The notes beneath the pieces were generated by a model. That model searched no databases, was not told the DNA's origin, and saw only the letters and a program-made list of their open reading frames with translations. Below are positions 34,465 through 43,159 of a DNA stretch of 64,000 nt, piece by piece (the stretch's first letter is position 1; every line of letters begins with the position of its first letter). Position numbers and translations under genes: made by a program. The DNA is from JADFQT01 sp965216025 (lineage in GTDB: Bacteria > Chloroflexota > Dehalococcoidia > Lucifugimonadales > UBA3495): positions 868,001 to 932,000 of the forward strand of contig CBDCEX010000018.1 in the NCBI GenBank assembly GCA_965216025.1, read 5' to 3'.

Positions 34465-35619
34465 CTACTGGCTGTTCCGTCTCAGATCATCCAGCTCCAG
34501 CACCCACCCCAGATTCTCGTCATCCGCCGCTTCTGCCGCCAAGGACGCCTCCAACTCCACTGCCCGCTGCAGATAATCCAGGCACAATTCCAGACTGCCG
34601 GACCTGGAGTATAGACAGGCAAGGTTGTAATAGGCCGCCGCGAATTTGGGTGCGGCTTGGATGGCTCTCAAGTAATTTTCCTTGGCGCTGGAGTCATCCT
34701 CCAAGGCCTCGTAGGCGGCACCGCGATTGTTCAGGGTTTCCGCGAAGTTGGGACTCAGTGCCAGAACCGCGTCATAATCCCGCAGCGCCCGCCGGTATAC
34801 CCCCAAAGCGTCAAAAGCCAACCCCCGATTGTTGAGCGCCTCGGCATCCTCCGGCCGCCGCTCTATAACCTGAGTATAGTCGGAGATTGCCGCTTCGATG
34901 GAACCCAGATAATAGTGAGTGCGGGCCCGATTAAAATATGCATCCGCATTGTCCGGATTACTAGCCAACGCAGTGGAGTAATCCTCGATGGCTTCCTGGT
35001 GCCGGCCCAACTCATCCAGCGAGGCGCCCCGGTTCAAATAGGCGTTGGACAGGTCCGGCCGCAACTCAATCACTCGCTCAAATTCGGCCACCGCCTCCTG
35101 GTGACGGCCGATGCCGGCCATAACCACGCCTCGATTATAGAAGGCTTGCAGAAATTCCGGATCAATCTCAATCGCTCGGGCGTAGTCGTCAATAGCCTGT
35201 TCCGGCTGCCCCAGGTCGTCGTAGGCGTTACCCCGTTGGTAATAGGCTTGAGCCAGGGCGGGGTCCCGCTGGATAACCTGAGCAAATTGGGCAATAGCCT
35301 CGCCCGGCTGTTTTAACCTCATGGAGGTCAGCCCCAAATTGAAGCGGGAGGCGAGGTGATCCGGCTGCTGCTCCAATATCGTCCGGTATACCCCAGCAGC
35401 TTCATCATACCTTCGGGCCGCAAAGCAACCGTTGCCGTAGGGCAGCCACGAGGAGACCTGCGCTGCGACCTTGGATTCTTCAAGCAGGCTGGTCAGGGTA
35501 TCTCTACTGCCTTCGGAAAGTTGGCTGCCCCGGGGCCGCGGCGTTAGGTAGGAAGTACCAATGGAGTGGGCATCCAGAAACTCGCAGAGTTCCTGAAAGG
35601 CCGGATTGCTCTCCGCCAT
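34465..35619 (-). CDS. Tetratricopeptide-repeat protein
   Basis: A 384-residue protein with about eight or nine consecutive 34-residue TPR units from about residue 60 to 365, for example AYYQRGNAYDDLGQPEQAIDDYARAIEIDP and AYLNRGASLDELGRHQEAIEDYSTAL. The repeats are regular (G8, A20, P32 positions). No signal peptide or membrane helix is evident, so it is a cytoplasmic scaffold. The first 55 residues are not repeat-like. Partner proteins are unknown. Confidence 0.88.
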   Translation of the reverse strand: MAESNPAFQELCEFLDAHSIGTSYLTPRPRGSQLSEGSRDTLTSLLEESKVAAQVSSWLPYGNGCFAARRYDEAAGVYRTILEQQPDHLASRFNLGLTSMRLKQPGEAIAQFAQVIQRDPALAQAYYQRGNAYDDLGQPEQAIDDYARAIEIDPEFLQAFYNRGVVMAGIGRHQEAVAEFERVIELRPDLSNAYLNRGASLDELGRHQEAIEDYSTALASNPDNADAYFNRARTHYYLGSIEAAISDYTQVIERRPEDAEALNNRGLAFDALGVYRRALRDYDAVLALSPNFAETLNNRGAAYEALEDDSSAKENYLRAIQAAPKFAAAYYNLACLYSRSGSLELCLDYLQRAVELEASLAAEAADDENLGWVLELDDLRRNSQ

Positions 35620-35652
35620 GCGCCTCCTTTAAAAGGTGTGTGAGAAGCCATA

Positions 35653-35765
35653 CTTTCGTAATTGCGAGCCCTTAGGCTGGGCTCAGGATAAGCCCTGCGA
35701 AGTAATCTAGCCCCCCTGAAATTGCTTCTTCGTCCCGATTAAAGTGGGACTTCTCGCAATGACAT
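35653..35765. repeat. GTAATTGCGAG/CTCGCAATGAC repeat pair
   Basis: A 110-bp member of the dispersed repeat family, bounded by CGTAATTGCGAG and CTCGCAATGAC with internal GAAGTAATCT and AAATTGCTTC. It separates the TPR and carboxymuconolactone-decarboxylase-family genes. Confidence 0.65.
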
Positions 35766-35777
35766 CTTACACCGCCT

Positions 35778-36326
35778 CTATAGGGTGGAGACGCGGCCCG
35801 GCTGCATTTCCGGTTGGAGGGAAATCTGCACCAGGGCCAGGGCACTGTAGTAGGACACCAGCATGGTGAGGTCGGTCACGCCCCGGACTCCCAGCAGTCT
35901 TTGGGCGGCCTCAAAAGTCTCGTCGGAAAGGCCCTTTTCCCGCAGCAGTTGCTGAACAAAACTCGCGATGACGGCCTCCTGTTCAGTCAGACCTTCCGGA
36001 GACTGCCCGGTTCGGATGTTCTCTATTGATTGGTCGCTAACCCCGGCTTGAGCCGCCAGGACGGCGTGGCCGGTCCATTCGATGCCGCTGTTCCACTCCC
36101 GGGCCACCAATATTATCGCCAACTCCTTGAGATTATCGGGCAGGGAGCTTTGTAACCTGAGCTGGGCGCCCATGGAGGTCAAGTGCCCGGCCACCACCGG
36201 ACTGTTTAGCATCGCCCTAAACTGTAGTCCAACCTCGGGACTATTGCGGTCCTGGCGGATCTGGTCGTAAATTTTCTGGCCTTCCTGGTCCAGCTCTTCT
36301 CGAGTCACGTAAGGTACTCGTGCCAT
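35778..36326 (-). CDS. Carboxymuconolactone decarboxylase-family protein
   Basis: A 182-residue all-helical protein of the CMD/AhpD superfamily. Core sequence NLKELAIILVAREWNSGIEWTGHAVLAAQAGVS (about 65-97) matches the family helix pair with EW..H. The peroxidase-type CxxC of AhpD is absent, so it is not an AhpD-type alkylhydroperoxidase. Actual substrate is unknown. It stands alone between two dispersed repeats. Confidence 0.8.
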   Translation of the reverse strand: MARVPYVTREELDQEGQKIYDQIRQDRNSPEVGLQFRAMLNSPVVAGHLTSMGAQLRLQSSLPDNLKELAIILVAREWNSGIEWTGHAVLAAQAGVSDQSIENIRTGQSPEGLTEQEAVIASFVQQLLREKGLSDETFEAAQRLLGVRGVTDLTMLVSYYSALALVQISLQPEMQPGRVSTL

Positions 36327-36474
36327 TTGCTTAACCTCCCGGTTGGGTTAGTAAAGAATCTATAGCATAACATGAGCCACTGGCCTGGGTGCGGCGGCGG
36401 AGCCTTTGAATTGTCATTGCGAGGGGCGCAGGCCCGAATCAATCTCAGGAGGGTAAAGAGGGATTGCTTCACTT

Positions 36475-37771
36475 AGGTACTGTCACGAAATAACTTATTC
36501 TTTACTACATGCTCAGCTATACTTAATGGGTGATAGTTGAAGGAGCGATTCAAGCTCGTTACCAAGCGATTGCCCCCGTTGTGGACGAGCGGGTGCGGCG
36601 GCTGGTGCTTGCCGCTGAGGCGTCGGCGGCCGGGCGTGGTGGCCAGGCAGCGGTTGCAAGGGCCACCGGAGCTTCTCGCGGGACGATTCGCCGCGGCATA
36701 CGGGAGTTGGGCCAGCCGGCCGTAGGGGCCGCGAAGGGCCGCATCCGCCATCCTGGAGGCGGCCGGAAGCGCACCGTCGAGCATGACCCGAGCTTGCGCG
36801 AGGACTTGGACCGGCTGGTGGAGCCGACCAGCCGTGGGGATCCCGAGTCCCCGCTGCGCTGGACCTGCAAGAGCGTGCGTCAACTGGCGGTGGCATTGAA
36901 GCGCCAAGGGCACCAAGTCAGCCATCGCATGGTCGCCGAACTGCTCCACGACATGGGCTATAGCTTGCAAGCCAATCGCAAGACCCTGGCGGGGACGGAA
37001 CACCCGGACCGCAACGCCCAGTTTGAGCACTTGGACCGGGCGGTGCAACTGCAACTCTCCCTGGGAGAGCCGGTGATCTCCGTGGACACGAAGAAGAAGG
37101 AACTGGTGGGGCCCTTCAAGAACGGTGGGCGGGAGTTGCGTCCCAAGGGAGCGCCGGAGCAAGTGCTGGTGCATGACTTCCTGATTCCGGATCTGGGCCG
37201 GGTCAGTCCTTATGGGGTGTACGATATCGCCCAGAACGAGGCCTGGGTCAGTGTGGGGACGGACCACGATACGGCTGCTTTTGCCGTCGAGAGCATCCGG
37301 CGTTGGTGGCGCGGCATGGGGCAGGCGCTCTACCCGAGCGCCACTCGGCTGCTGATAACGGCCGACGCGGGCGGCAGCAATGGGTATCGGCTCCGCTTGT
37401 GGAAGCTGGAGTTGCAGAAATTGGCGGATGAGACGGGCCTTGAAATCGACGTGTGCCACCTCCCACCAGGGACCAGCAAGTGGAACAAGATCGAACACCG
37501 CTTGTTCTCCGCGATCAGTCAGAACTGGCGCGGAAAGCCGCTGGTGAGCCACGAGGTGGTGGTGAACTTGATCGGGGCGACCACGACCCGGACGGGGCTG
37601 CGGGTTCAGAGCCAACTGGACACCAACCGATACCCGGCCGGGCGCACCGTATCGGACGACGAACTCGAAGCCATCTATTTGCGTAGATACTCTTTCCATG
37701 GTGAATGGAATTATTCGCTGCTACCCCGCGTTGCGCTGCTCAATTGAACTATTTATTTCGTGACAATCCCT
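36475..37771 (+). mobile_element. ISAzo13-type insertion sequence
   Basis: The ends share a perfect 13-bp inverted repeat TGTCACGAAATAA (left from 36481, right to 37765). The similarity reaches outward to AGG (19 bp with two mismatches), which gives the limits used here. No clear target duplication is visible. One intact transposase gene is carried. Confidence 0.75.
36530..37747 (+). CDS. ISAzo13-family transposase
   Basis: A 405-residue DDE transposase. The N-terminal helix-turn-helix is QAAVARATGASRGTIRRGIREL; the core has VISVDTKKKELVGPFKNGG with the first Asp, RLLITADAGGSNGYRLRLWK with the second, and CHLPPGTSKWNKIEHRLFS with the final Glu, all typical of ISAzo13. The frame is intact. 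The GTG start is the first in-frame option after the left end. Confidence 0.9.
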   Translation: MIVEGAIQARYQAIAPVVDERVRRLVLAAEASAAGRGGQAAVARATGASRGTIRRGIRELGQPAVGAAKGRIRHPGGGRKRTVEHDPSLREDLDRLVEPTSRGDPESPLRWTCKSVRQLAVALKRQGHQVSHRMVAELLHDMGYSLQANRKTLAGTEHPDRNAQFEHLDRAVQLQLSLGEPVISVDTKKKELVGPFKNGGRELRPKGAPEQVLVHDFLIPDLGRVSPYGVYDIAQNEAWVSVGTDHDTAAFAVESIRRWWRGMGQALYPSATRLLITADAGGSNGYRLRLWKLELQKLADETGLEIDVCHLPPGTSKWNKIEHRLFSAISQNWRGKPLVSHEVVVNLIGATTTRTGLRVQSQLDTNRYPAGRTVSDDELEAIYLRRYSFHGEWNYSLLPRVALLN

Positions 37772-37929
37772 TGGCTCGCAATGACGCCGGTAAAAACTGA
37801 AAGACCCCGGGGCTACGGCAGGCTCGTTGAATAATTTTATTCGGCCTCTTACAATAGATACCAACGGAGTATACCAACCGGGGCACCAACAGATTTGGTC
37901 CAATTGTAGTTTCGGAACAGGAGTTTAAC

Positions 37930-38160
37930 GTGACCCAGATCGGCGAATCCACTATAACTCTCTACACCCATCCCGATTGCGCCTACTCGGCGGCGGCGAA
38001 AATGGAGTTTCGGCGCAACAAAGTGGCATACACCGAGATAGATGTGGCCAAACAACCCGAAAAGGTTGAGGAGCTGCTGGGGTTGACCAACGGAGAACGT
38101 ATAACGCCCGTCACGGTAGATGGCGGGCAAGTTACGATTGGCTTCAAGGGCGGCTATTGA
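37930..38160 (+). CDS. Glutaredoxin-like protein (monothiol CxxS)
   Basis: A 76-residue thioredoxin-fold protein with the active-site motif CAYS near residues 17-20 (LYTHPDCAYSAAAKMEF), the cis-proline region ITPVTVDGG and a C-terminal GFKGGY. The second active-site Cys is replaced by Ser, as in monothiol glutaredoxins, but the CGFS of iron-sulfur carriers is not present. The start is GTG after CAGGAG. It reads in the same direction as recA, 170 bp upstream. Confidence 0.82.
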   Translation: MTQIGESTITLYTHPDCAYSAAAKMEFRRNKVAYTEIDVAKQPEKVEELLGLTNGERITPVTVDGGQVTIGFKGGY

Positions 38161-38267
38161 GAGTTCTAGCTGGAGGACTGGACGTCTTCCGTGATCTGGG
38201 CCTCCTCCCACCGAGCCACTCAGTTCAGTGCCTGGTTGGTCGCCAAATAGTCACTGACTTTCACTTC

Positions 38268-38296
38268 TTGTGACCCGAAATATGCCGTGCTAGGAT
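38268..38296 (+). promoter_or_regulatory. Promoter of recA
   Basis: TTGTGA (38268-38273), a 17-bp spacer and TAGGAT (38291-38296) lie about 30 bp before the recA ATG. No GAAC-N4-GTTC SOS box was found in the 170-bp spacer, so LexA control of recA is not evident from sequence. Confidence 0.55.
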
Positions 38297-38327
38297 CTGT
38301 CCAGCCAGCTGAAAGGACAAGAATTGT

Positions 38328-39482
38328 ATGACCGCCAACAAGGATAAGGACAAGCAAGCAGCCCTGGAAATAGCCTTGGTGAGAATCGAAAAGGACTATG
38401 GGAAGGGCGCGGTGATGCGCCTGGGCGAAATTAGCCAACGCATTGCCACTGAGGTCATTCCCACCGGCTCCTTGACCCTAGATCTGGCTCTGGGCGTGGG
38501 CGGAATTCCCCGAGGTCGGGTGAGCGAGATCTACGGCACCGAATCGGCAGGCAAGTCCACCCTGGCCATCCACATCATGGCGGAGACCCAGAAGGCCGGT
38601 GGTCTGGCCGCCTATATCGATGTGGAGCACGCCATGGACCCCCAGTACGCTGGCAATTGCGGATTGAACCTGGACGATTTGTTGATCTCCCAGCCGGACA
38701 GCGCCGAGCAGGCTTTGGATATAACCGAACAATTGGTACGCAGCGGCGCCATCGATAGCATAGTGATTGACAGTGTGGCGGCCCTGGTTCCCCGAGCCGA
38801 GGTGGAAGGGGATATGGGGGACACCCATATGGGATTGCAGGCCCGATTGATGTCCCAGGCGCTGCGGAAATTAACCTCTACAATTCATCACTCTCGAACC
38901 GCCGTGGTGTTCATCAACCAGTTGCGAGAGAAGATAGGGGTTGTTTACGGTAATCCCGAGGTTACGCCGGGAGGGCGAGCGCTGAAGTTCTACAGTTCGG
39001 TCAGAGTCGAACTGCGGCGCGTTGAGTCCATTAAGCAGGGCACTGAAATAATCGGCAGCCGGGTCCGCGCCCGCGTAGTCAAAAACAAGGTGGCGGCTCC
39101 CTTCCGGGTGGCTGAATTTGACATAATGTTCAACCAGGGCATCAGCAAGACCGGAGACATGCTGGAGCTGGGAGTCGCAGCGGGAATCGTCAAGAAGTCG
39201 GGAGCCTTCTACTCCTATGGGGAAACCCGACTGGGCCAGGGCCGGGAGAATTCCAAGGAGTTCCTGGCCCAACATCCCGAAATCGCTCAGTCCATCGAAG
39301 CCAGGGTGAGAGGGGAATCGCCTTTCCAGGGAGAAGCGGCGGTGGGAGAAGGGGTGGTCGATGGTTCAAGTCCGGATGGCCCGGTGCCCGATGGCCCGAT
39401 GCCTGATGGCCCGATGCCTGATGGCCCGATGAAAGATGAAGCCATCTCGCCGGGCTCGAATAATAGCGGAGCAACAGGCTAG
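38328..39482 (+). CDS. recA: Recombinase RecA
   Basis: A 384-residue ATP-dependent strand-exchange protein that also activates LexA cleavage. Walker A is GTESAGKST at residues 70-78, Walker B is SIVIDSVAALVP, and loop regions MGLQARLMSQALRKLT and FINQLREKIGVVYGNPEVTPGG are canonical. The C-terminal tail carries a low-complexity tandem repeat (PDGPM units) from a 15-bp DNA repeat, about 30 residues beyond the usual end. recX follows 50 bp downstream. Confidence 0.97.
   Translation: MTANKDKDKQAALEIALVRIEKDYGKGAVMRLGEISQRIATEVIPTGSLTLDLALGVGGIPRGRVSEIYGTESAGKSTLAIHIMAETQKAGGLAAYIDVEHAMDPQYAGNCGLNLDDLLISQPDSAEQALDITEQLVRSGAIDSIVIDSVAALVPRAEVEGDMGDTHMGLQARLMSQALRKLTSTIHHSRTAVVFINQLREKIGVVYGNPEVTPGGRALKFYSSVRVELRRVESIKQGTEIIGSRVRARVVKNKVAAPFRVAEFDIMFNQGISKTGDMLELGVAAGIVKKSGAFYSYGETRLGQGRENSKEFLAQHPEIAQSIEARVRGESPFQGEAAVGEGVVDGSSPDGPVPDGPMPDGPMPDGPMKDEAISPGSNNSGATG
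39373..39437 (+). repeat. 15-bp tandem repeat in the 3' end of recA
   Basis: The unit GATGGCCCGATGCCT is repeated about four times with small changes and encodes D-G-P-M-P. Change in copy number keeps the frame and only alters the length of the acidic/Pro tail. Confidence 0.85.
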
Positions 39483-39532
39483 GCGGGCGTTAAACGGCCC
39501 TGTTGTTTCCAAATGTGATCGGCCCTTGAGAT

Positions 39533-40132
39533 ATGATAATGCTGCTTTACTCCCGCTCTGAGAGCCGGGAACCTGCCCGGGAACCTGATCGGGTACCTTC
39601 CCAGGCCAACGCCTCCCAGTCCAGGCCGGAGTCCGGTTATACCGCCGCGGTGGAAGCGGCTTGCCGTTTCTTATCCTTCCGACCTCGCTCCGAAGCCGAG
39701 GTGCGCCGACGACTGACGCGCCGTTTCCCAGCTGAGCTGGTTGATCGGGTAATTGAGGCCCTGCGCGACAAGAACTACCTGGACGACGAAGAGTTTGCGC
39801 ACCGGTGGCGATTACATCGAGAGCGCTTTCAGCCCCGAGGCCGCCGGATGCTGCACCGGGAACTGTCTCGTTTCGGAGTTGCTCGGGAGGTGATTGACCA
39901 GGCCCTGGTGGGTATAGAGGAGGAGGACAATGCCTATCGGGCTGGGCTGAAATTAGCGGGGAAGCTGATGTCCAAAGACTGTACTCAAGAGGCCCTAAGC
40001 CGTAAGCTTTACCCCTATTTGCAACGGCGAGGCTTTGCTTACCCTCTGGCGAGAGACACCGTCAATCGACTTTGGCTGGAGCTAGCGCCGCAGCCGCTGG
40101 ACGGCGAGATAGACCCCCGAGCCCGTCGCTAA
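39533..40132 (+). CDS. recX: Regulatory protein RecX
   Basis: A 199-residue all-helical inhibitor of RecA filaments. Three-helix RecX repeats are seen: AVEAACRFLSFRPRSEAEVRRRLTRRF, VIEALRDKNYLDDEEFAHRWRLHRERF and RGRRMLHRELSRFGVAREVIDQAL. The N-terminal 35 residues are polar and unconserved, so the start may be downstream of the ATG chosen. It lies just behind recA, the usual place. Its 3' end overlaps the convergent membrane-protein gene by 51 bp. Confidence 0.9.
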   Translation: MIMLLYSRSESREPAREPDRVPSQANASQSRPESGYTAAVEAACRFLSFRPRSEAEVRRRLTRRFPAELVDRVIEALRDKNYLDDEEFAHRWRLHRERFQPRGRRMLHRELSRFGVAREVIDQALVGIEEEDNAYRAGLKLAGKLMSKDCTQEALSRKLYPYLQRRGFAYPLARDTVNRLWLELAPQPLDGEIDPRARR

Positions 40133-40636
40133 AAGACCGGAAAAGGCGCTGAAGGACACGCCGGGCAGGTTCAGAATTCCGGGAGGTTGTAGGCTAATGA
40201 CCAGGGCTAGGATTACCGCCCCTCCGGCTACCCACGCCAGACCATTACTGCGCTTTCGATTGACGGACCTGCTGATGAGGTCGCCTCCTATATAACCCAA
40301 GGGCACGGCAAAGAGCGAGGCGAGGAGATGGGGCAGCACGCCCGGGATGATGAGGAGAAATGCCAGGCCGGCAGCCCACCAAACTACCCCCCCTAGAAGA
40401 GCCACTCCCGCCGCCACGACCACTGCGCGGGCATAATGGCTAGGCCGCACGTCGAAAGTTGGCATGCGGGCGGCCTTACCGCATTCTTTGCATCGATTGC
40501 CGACGTGGGCTTGAACCATGCACTGGGGGCAGATTGACTTCTCGCAGCGGCTACAAGATAAGCCCGTTTCCACATCGGAGTGCCAGTAGCAATGGGCTAT
40601 GGTCGGTCGCTGTTCCGTCTGCTGAGATGGTTCCAT
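40082..40636 (-). CDS. B-box zinc-finger membrane protein
   Basis: A 184-residue protein. The N-terminal 55 residues form a B-box-like zinc finger (HCYWHSDVETGLSCSRCEK, then CPQC, H and CKECGK) as seen before rhomboid-like or DUF domains. About four transmembrane helices follow (near 70-90, 92-112, 133-150 and 157-178). No protease motif is present. Function unknown. Its stop lies within the 3' end of recX on the other strand. Confidence 0.72.
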   Translation of the reverse strand: MEPSQQTEQRPTIAHCYWHSDVETGLSCSRCEKSICPQCMVQAHVGNRCKECGKAARMPTFDVRPSHYARAVVVAAGVALLGGVVWWAAGLAFLLIIPGVLPHLLASLFAVPLGYIGGDLISRSVNRKRSNGLAWVAGGAVILALVISLQPPGILNLPGVSFSAFSGLLATGSGVYLAVQRLRR

Positions 40637-40729
40637 TTACATCACCCGGTGGTCTTTGGCTTTCCTAGCTTAATTCCTTTCATGAGGGCATCGGCCAAAA
40701 TATCTGAAACATGGATTGCCCCGGTAGTT

Positions 40730-41398
40730 TTATCCCGGTATTCTGCCCACCCAGTCCGCCCGGTGGGCCACGTCCCGATCCCGAAGCAGCCGGTTAAGCA
40801 GCACCTGCCCTTTGGGTAGATCAACGGGCAGCGGCTGCCAGTTGGATAACAGCCGCTTTAGGACCATCAAAATTACCGAGCCGGCACAAAACCAGATGAG
40901 CACTGGCGGATTATCAAAAGCTAACACCCACCAGGGAAGCAATGATAAAGAGAGCAAGACCCACACTCCGGAGCTTCTGGTCAGTGCCCAGCCCACTAGG
41001 AATACGGCTATGGCCGCGGAGAGCAGCAGGGGGGAGAGGGCTAGCAGGGCACCCCCGATTACCGAGACGCCCCTACCTCCTTGGAAGTTTAGAAAAACCG
41101 ACCAGTTGTGTCCGGCCACTGCGGCCAGTGGCGCTAAAATCAGTAGGATAGACGGCTGCTCTGAGCCCAGCAAATACTGTCCCACCAGAATAGGCGAGGC
41201 ACCTTTAACCAGGATTTCGAAGAGCAGCAGGGGGGCTACCCAACCCAGGCCGACATGATGGGCCAGGTTGGCCGCGCCTACGTTGCCGCTGCCATAATTG
41301 CGGATGTCGAGGCCTTTGGCCCATCTACCGATGAGGTAGGCCGTGGGGACGGCTCCGGCCAGGTAGGCGTAGACGTACAGGCCGATAGTCTCTAGCAT
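40730..41398 (-). CDS. plsY: Glycerol-3-phosphate acyltransferase PlsY
   Basis: A 222-residue integral membrane enzyme that starts phospholipid synthesis by acylating glycerol-3-phosphate from acyl phosphate. Motifs are near canonical: GSGNVGAANLAHHVG and GHNWSVFLNFQGGRGVSV. About six hydrophobic segments are present. The ATG at 41398 is chosen; a TTG four codons upstream is also possible. This copy is closer to the family consensus than the one at 33.7 kb. Confidence 0.88.
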   Translation of the reverse strand: MLETIGLYVYAYLAGAVPTAYLIGRWAKGLDIRNYGSGNVGAANLAHHVGLGWVAPLLLFEILVKGASPILVGQYLLGSEQPSILLILAPLAAVAGHNWSVFLNFQGGRGVSVIGGALLALSPLLLSAAIAVFLVGWALTRSSGVWVLLSLSLLPWWVLAFDNPPVLIWFCAGSVILMVLKRLLSNWQPLPVDLPKGQVLLNRLLRDRDVAHRADWVGRIPG

Positions 41399-41434
41399 CA
41401 GCGAACTCAAGAGGGTCTGTGGGAAGCATGCATT

Positions 41435-41506
41435 TGTCGTTGCGAGCGCAGCGAAGCAATCTGATCCCCCTGAGATTGCTTCGTCACTGACGTTCCTCGC
41501 AATGAC
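41435..41506. repeat. GTCGTTGCGAG/CTCGCAATGAC repeat pair
   Basis: A compact 72-bp member of the dispersed family (TTGTCGTTGCGAGCGCAGCG, AGCAATCTG, GAGATTGCTTCG and CCTCGCAATGAC) between plsY and the PHP gene. It may fold into a long hairpin. Confidence 0.7.
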
Positions 41507-41537
41507 ATTTCACACCCTCTCCAAGACCGTCTGCGGG

Positions 41538-42386
41538 TCAGCGGGAGGAGCTGGATAGCTCTCGGGCGGCCTCTTCCAATCGCTCCACCGTTTCCAAGGG
41601 CGGACCCAGCACGCCGGGCAGGACCTCGCCGGTGTTGCCCAAACAGTGGTAATCGCTGCCGCCACAGGGTATCAACCCGTGACGCTGGGCCACTTCGGCC
41701 AGGTACAGCACAGTTTCGGGGCTGTACATTGCGTAGTGGACTTCCATGCCCTTTAGCCCGGCCTCTTTCAGTTCCGCCACCTTGTCATCCAGGTCGGCGA
41801 GCTGCGCCGGGTGCGCCAAAACCGCCACACCGCCCACCCGGGCCAGCATTTCCACGCCCTCGGCCGGAGTCATCTTTTGCCTCTCCACATAGGCCTTGCC
41901 GTTGCGCCCCAGGTACTCGGCGAAGGGACCTCTCGGTTCCTTGAAATACCCCTTTTCAACCATGGCCAGGGCTATGTGAGGTCTGCCCACCGAGCCCTCT
42001 CCCGCAATTTCCCGAACCCTTTTCCATTCTACGTAAACACCCAAAGTGGCCAGCTTTTCCACCATGAGGCGCCCCCGTTCCAGCCGGCCCTCCCGGAATC
42101 TTCGCAGGATACCTTGGAACTCCTCATCCTCGTAACGCATGAAGTAGCCCAACATATGAATTTCATCTCCGGGTATGTCGGTGCTGAGCTCAATGCCGGG
42201 AATGATTCTCAAGTCGGGAAATTCCGCAGCAGCCTGGTATGCCTCCGCCAAGCCTTCGGTGCTGTCGTGGTCTGAAACCGAAACCACTTTGAGTCCCTTT
42301 TCGGCTACCAACTGGATCAGCTCGGTAGGGCTAAGCCGCCCGTCAGAGGCCAGAGTATGCAGGTGCAGGTCAACATCGGCGGGCAT
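41538..42386 (-). CDS. PHP-domain phosphoesterase
   Basis: A 282-residue PHP-superfamily hydrolase. Metal ligands appear as DLHLHT at the N-terminus, SVSDHDSTEGL, the GIELSTD segment, VAVLAHPAQL and the final CGGSDYHC. Known members are nucleoside 3',5'-bisphosphate phosphatases (YciV/RnmS-like, active on pAp and short RNAs). The start at 42386 lies 2 bp after the metallophosphoesterase stop; a much longer in-frame reading is only a shadow of that gene. With rny and ymdB upstream it may join RNA turnover. Confidence 0.85.
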   Translation of the reverse strand: MPADVDLHLHTLASDGRLSPTELIQLVAEKGLKVVSVSDHDSTEGLAEAYQAAAEFPDLRIIPGIELSTDIPGDEIHMLGYFMRYEDEEFQGILRRFREGRLERGRLMVEKLATLGVYVEWKRVREIAGEGSVGRPHIALAMVEKGYFKEPRGPFAEYLGRNGKAYVERQKMTPAEGVEMLARVGGVAVLAHPAQLADLDDKVAELKEAGLKGMEVHYAMYSPETVLYLAEVAQRHGLIPCGGSDYHCLGNTGEVLPGVLGPPLETVERLEEAARELSSSSR

Positions 42387-42388
42387 CT

Positions 42389-43159
42389 CTATTCCACCAT
42401 CCTGTCGATTCTTTCGATTGAGAGGGCCCGGCCGGTCTCCGGGTCGACGTCGATTAATACTGAGTTCATCATCACCGGCCCGCTGGCTATCGGTAGGCGT
42501 TGGGGCATACCGGTTAGGAACCGGTCCAAAACCGGGTCGGGATCGCTGCCGATAACCGAATTTACTGGGCCGGTCATGCCCACGTCGGTGACGTAGGCGG
42601 TTCCTTTGGGCAGTATTTTGGCATCCACCGTGCCTACGTGGGTGTGGGTGCCAAGGACGGCGCTGGCTCGGCCGTCCAGATACCAGCCCATCCCTTGTTT
42701 CTCCGAGGTCGCCTCGGCGTGGAAGTCCACCACTATGATCTTGGGAGCGCCGGCCTTTTCCGCCTCCTGCAACAGGGCGCTGGCGGTGCGGAAAGGGCAA
42801 TCCAGTGGTGGCATGAAGACCCGCCCCATCAGGTTCATCACCATGACCCCGTCCTGAATCAGGTAGCCGCGTCCGGGCGCATCGGGATAGTTGCCCGGTC
42901 GGATTAAGGGCAGGCCCTCGTCCATATGGGGGATGATCTCTTTCTGGTCCCAGATGTGATTGCCCGAGGTCAGCACGTCCACGCCGTTTTCCAGCAACTC
43001 GTAGGCAGTATCCAGCGTGATGCCGAATCCGCCGGCCGTGTTCTCACCGTTGGCGATCACCAAGTCGATGCTGTATTCCCTCCGCAAGTTGGGAACCAGG
43101 CTTCGGATAGCCTGACGTCCAGGCTTACCAATGACATCGCCGATCATTAAAATACGCAC
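42389..43159 (-). CDS. ymdB: YmdB-family metallophosphoesterase
   Basis: A 256-residue TIGR00282-type dimetal phosphodiesterase. Motifs are MIGDVIGKPGR at the N-terminus, ANGENTAGGFG, TSGNHIWDQKE, VVDFHAEATSEKQ and GTHTHVGTVDAKILP. The Bacillus member hydrolyses 2',3'-cAMP or related nucleotides and affects biofilm formation. It lies directly behind rny, the conserved order, and 2 bp before the PHP gene. Confidence 0.92.
   Translation of the reverse strand: MRILMIGDVIGKPGRQAIRSLVPNLRREYSIDLVIANGENTAGGFGITLDTAYELLENGVDVLTSGNHIWDQKEIIPHMDEGLPLIRPGNYPDAPGRGYLIQDGVMVMNLMGRVFMPPLDCPFRTASALLQEAEKAGAPKIIVVDFHAEATSEKQGMGWYLDGRASAVLGTHTHVGTVDAKILPKGTAYVTDVGMTGPVNSVIGSDPDPVLDRFLTGMPQRLPIASGPVMMNSVLIDVDPETGRALSIERIDRMVE

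Larger units (their letters stand above)
36411..37785. repeat. Dispersed GTCATTGCGAG repeat interrupted by an IS
   Basis: The left part (GTCATTGCGAG, then CAATCTCAGGAGGG and GGATTGCTTCACTT) ends at about 36474 and the right part (TTGGCTCGCAATGAC) resumes at about 37771. Placed together they rebuild an ordinary copy of the repeat, so the ISAzo13-type element inserted inside it. Confidence 0.6.

Noticed and set aside
36473..37699. 408-codon frame antisense to the ISAzo13 transposase
   Set aside because: It is opposite an intact transposase with clear DDE motifs and shows no family pattern of its own.
36475..37771. Target duplication for the ISAzo13-type element
   Set aside because: Flanking bases do not form a convincing direct repeat at any length tried.
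42387..42800. Long N-terminal extension of the PHP protein
   Set aside because: The extension is an out-of-frame reading of the metallophosphoesterase gene; homology begins at the ATG at 42386.
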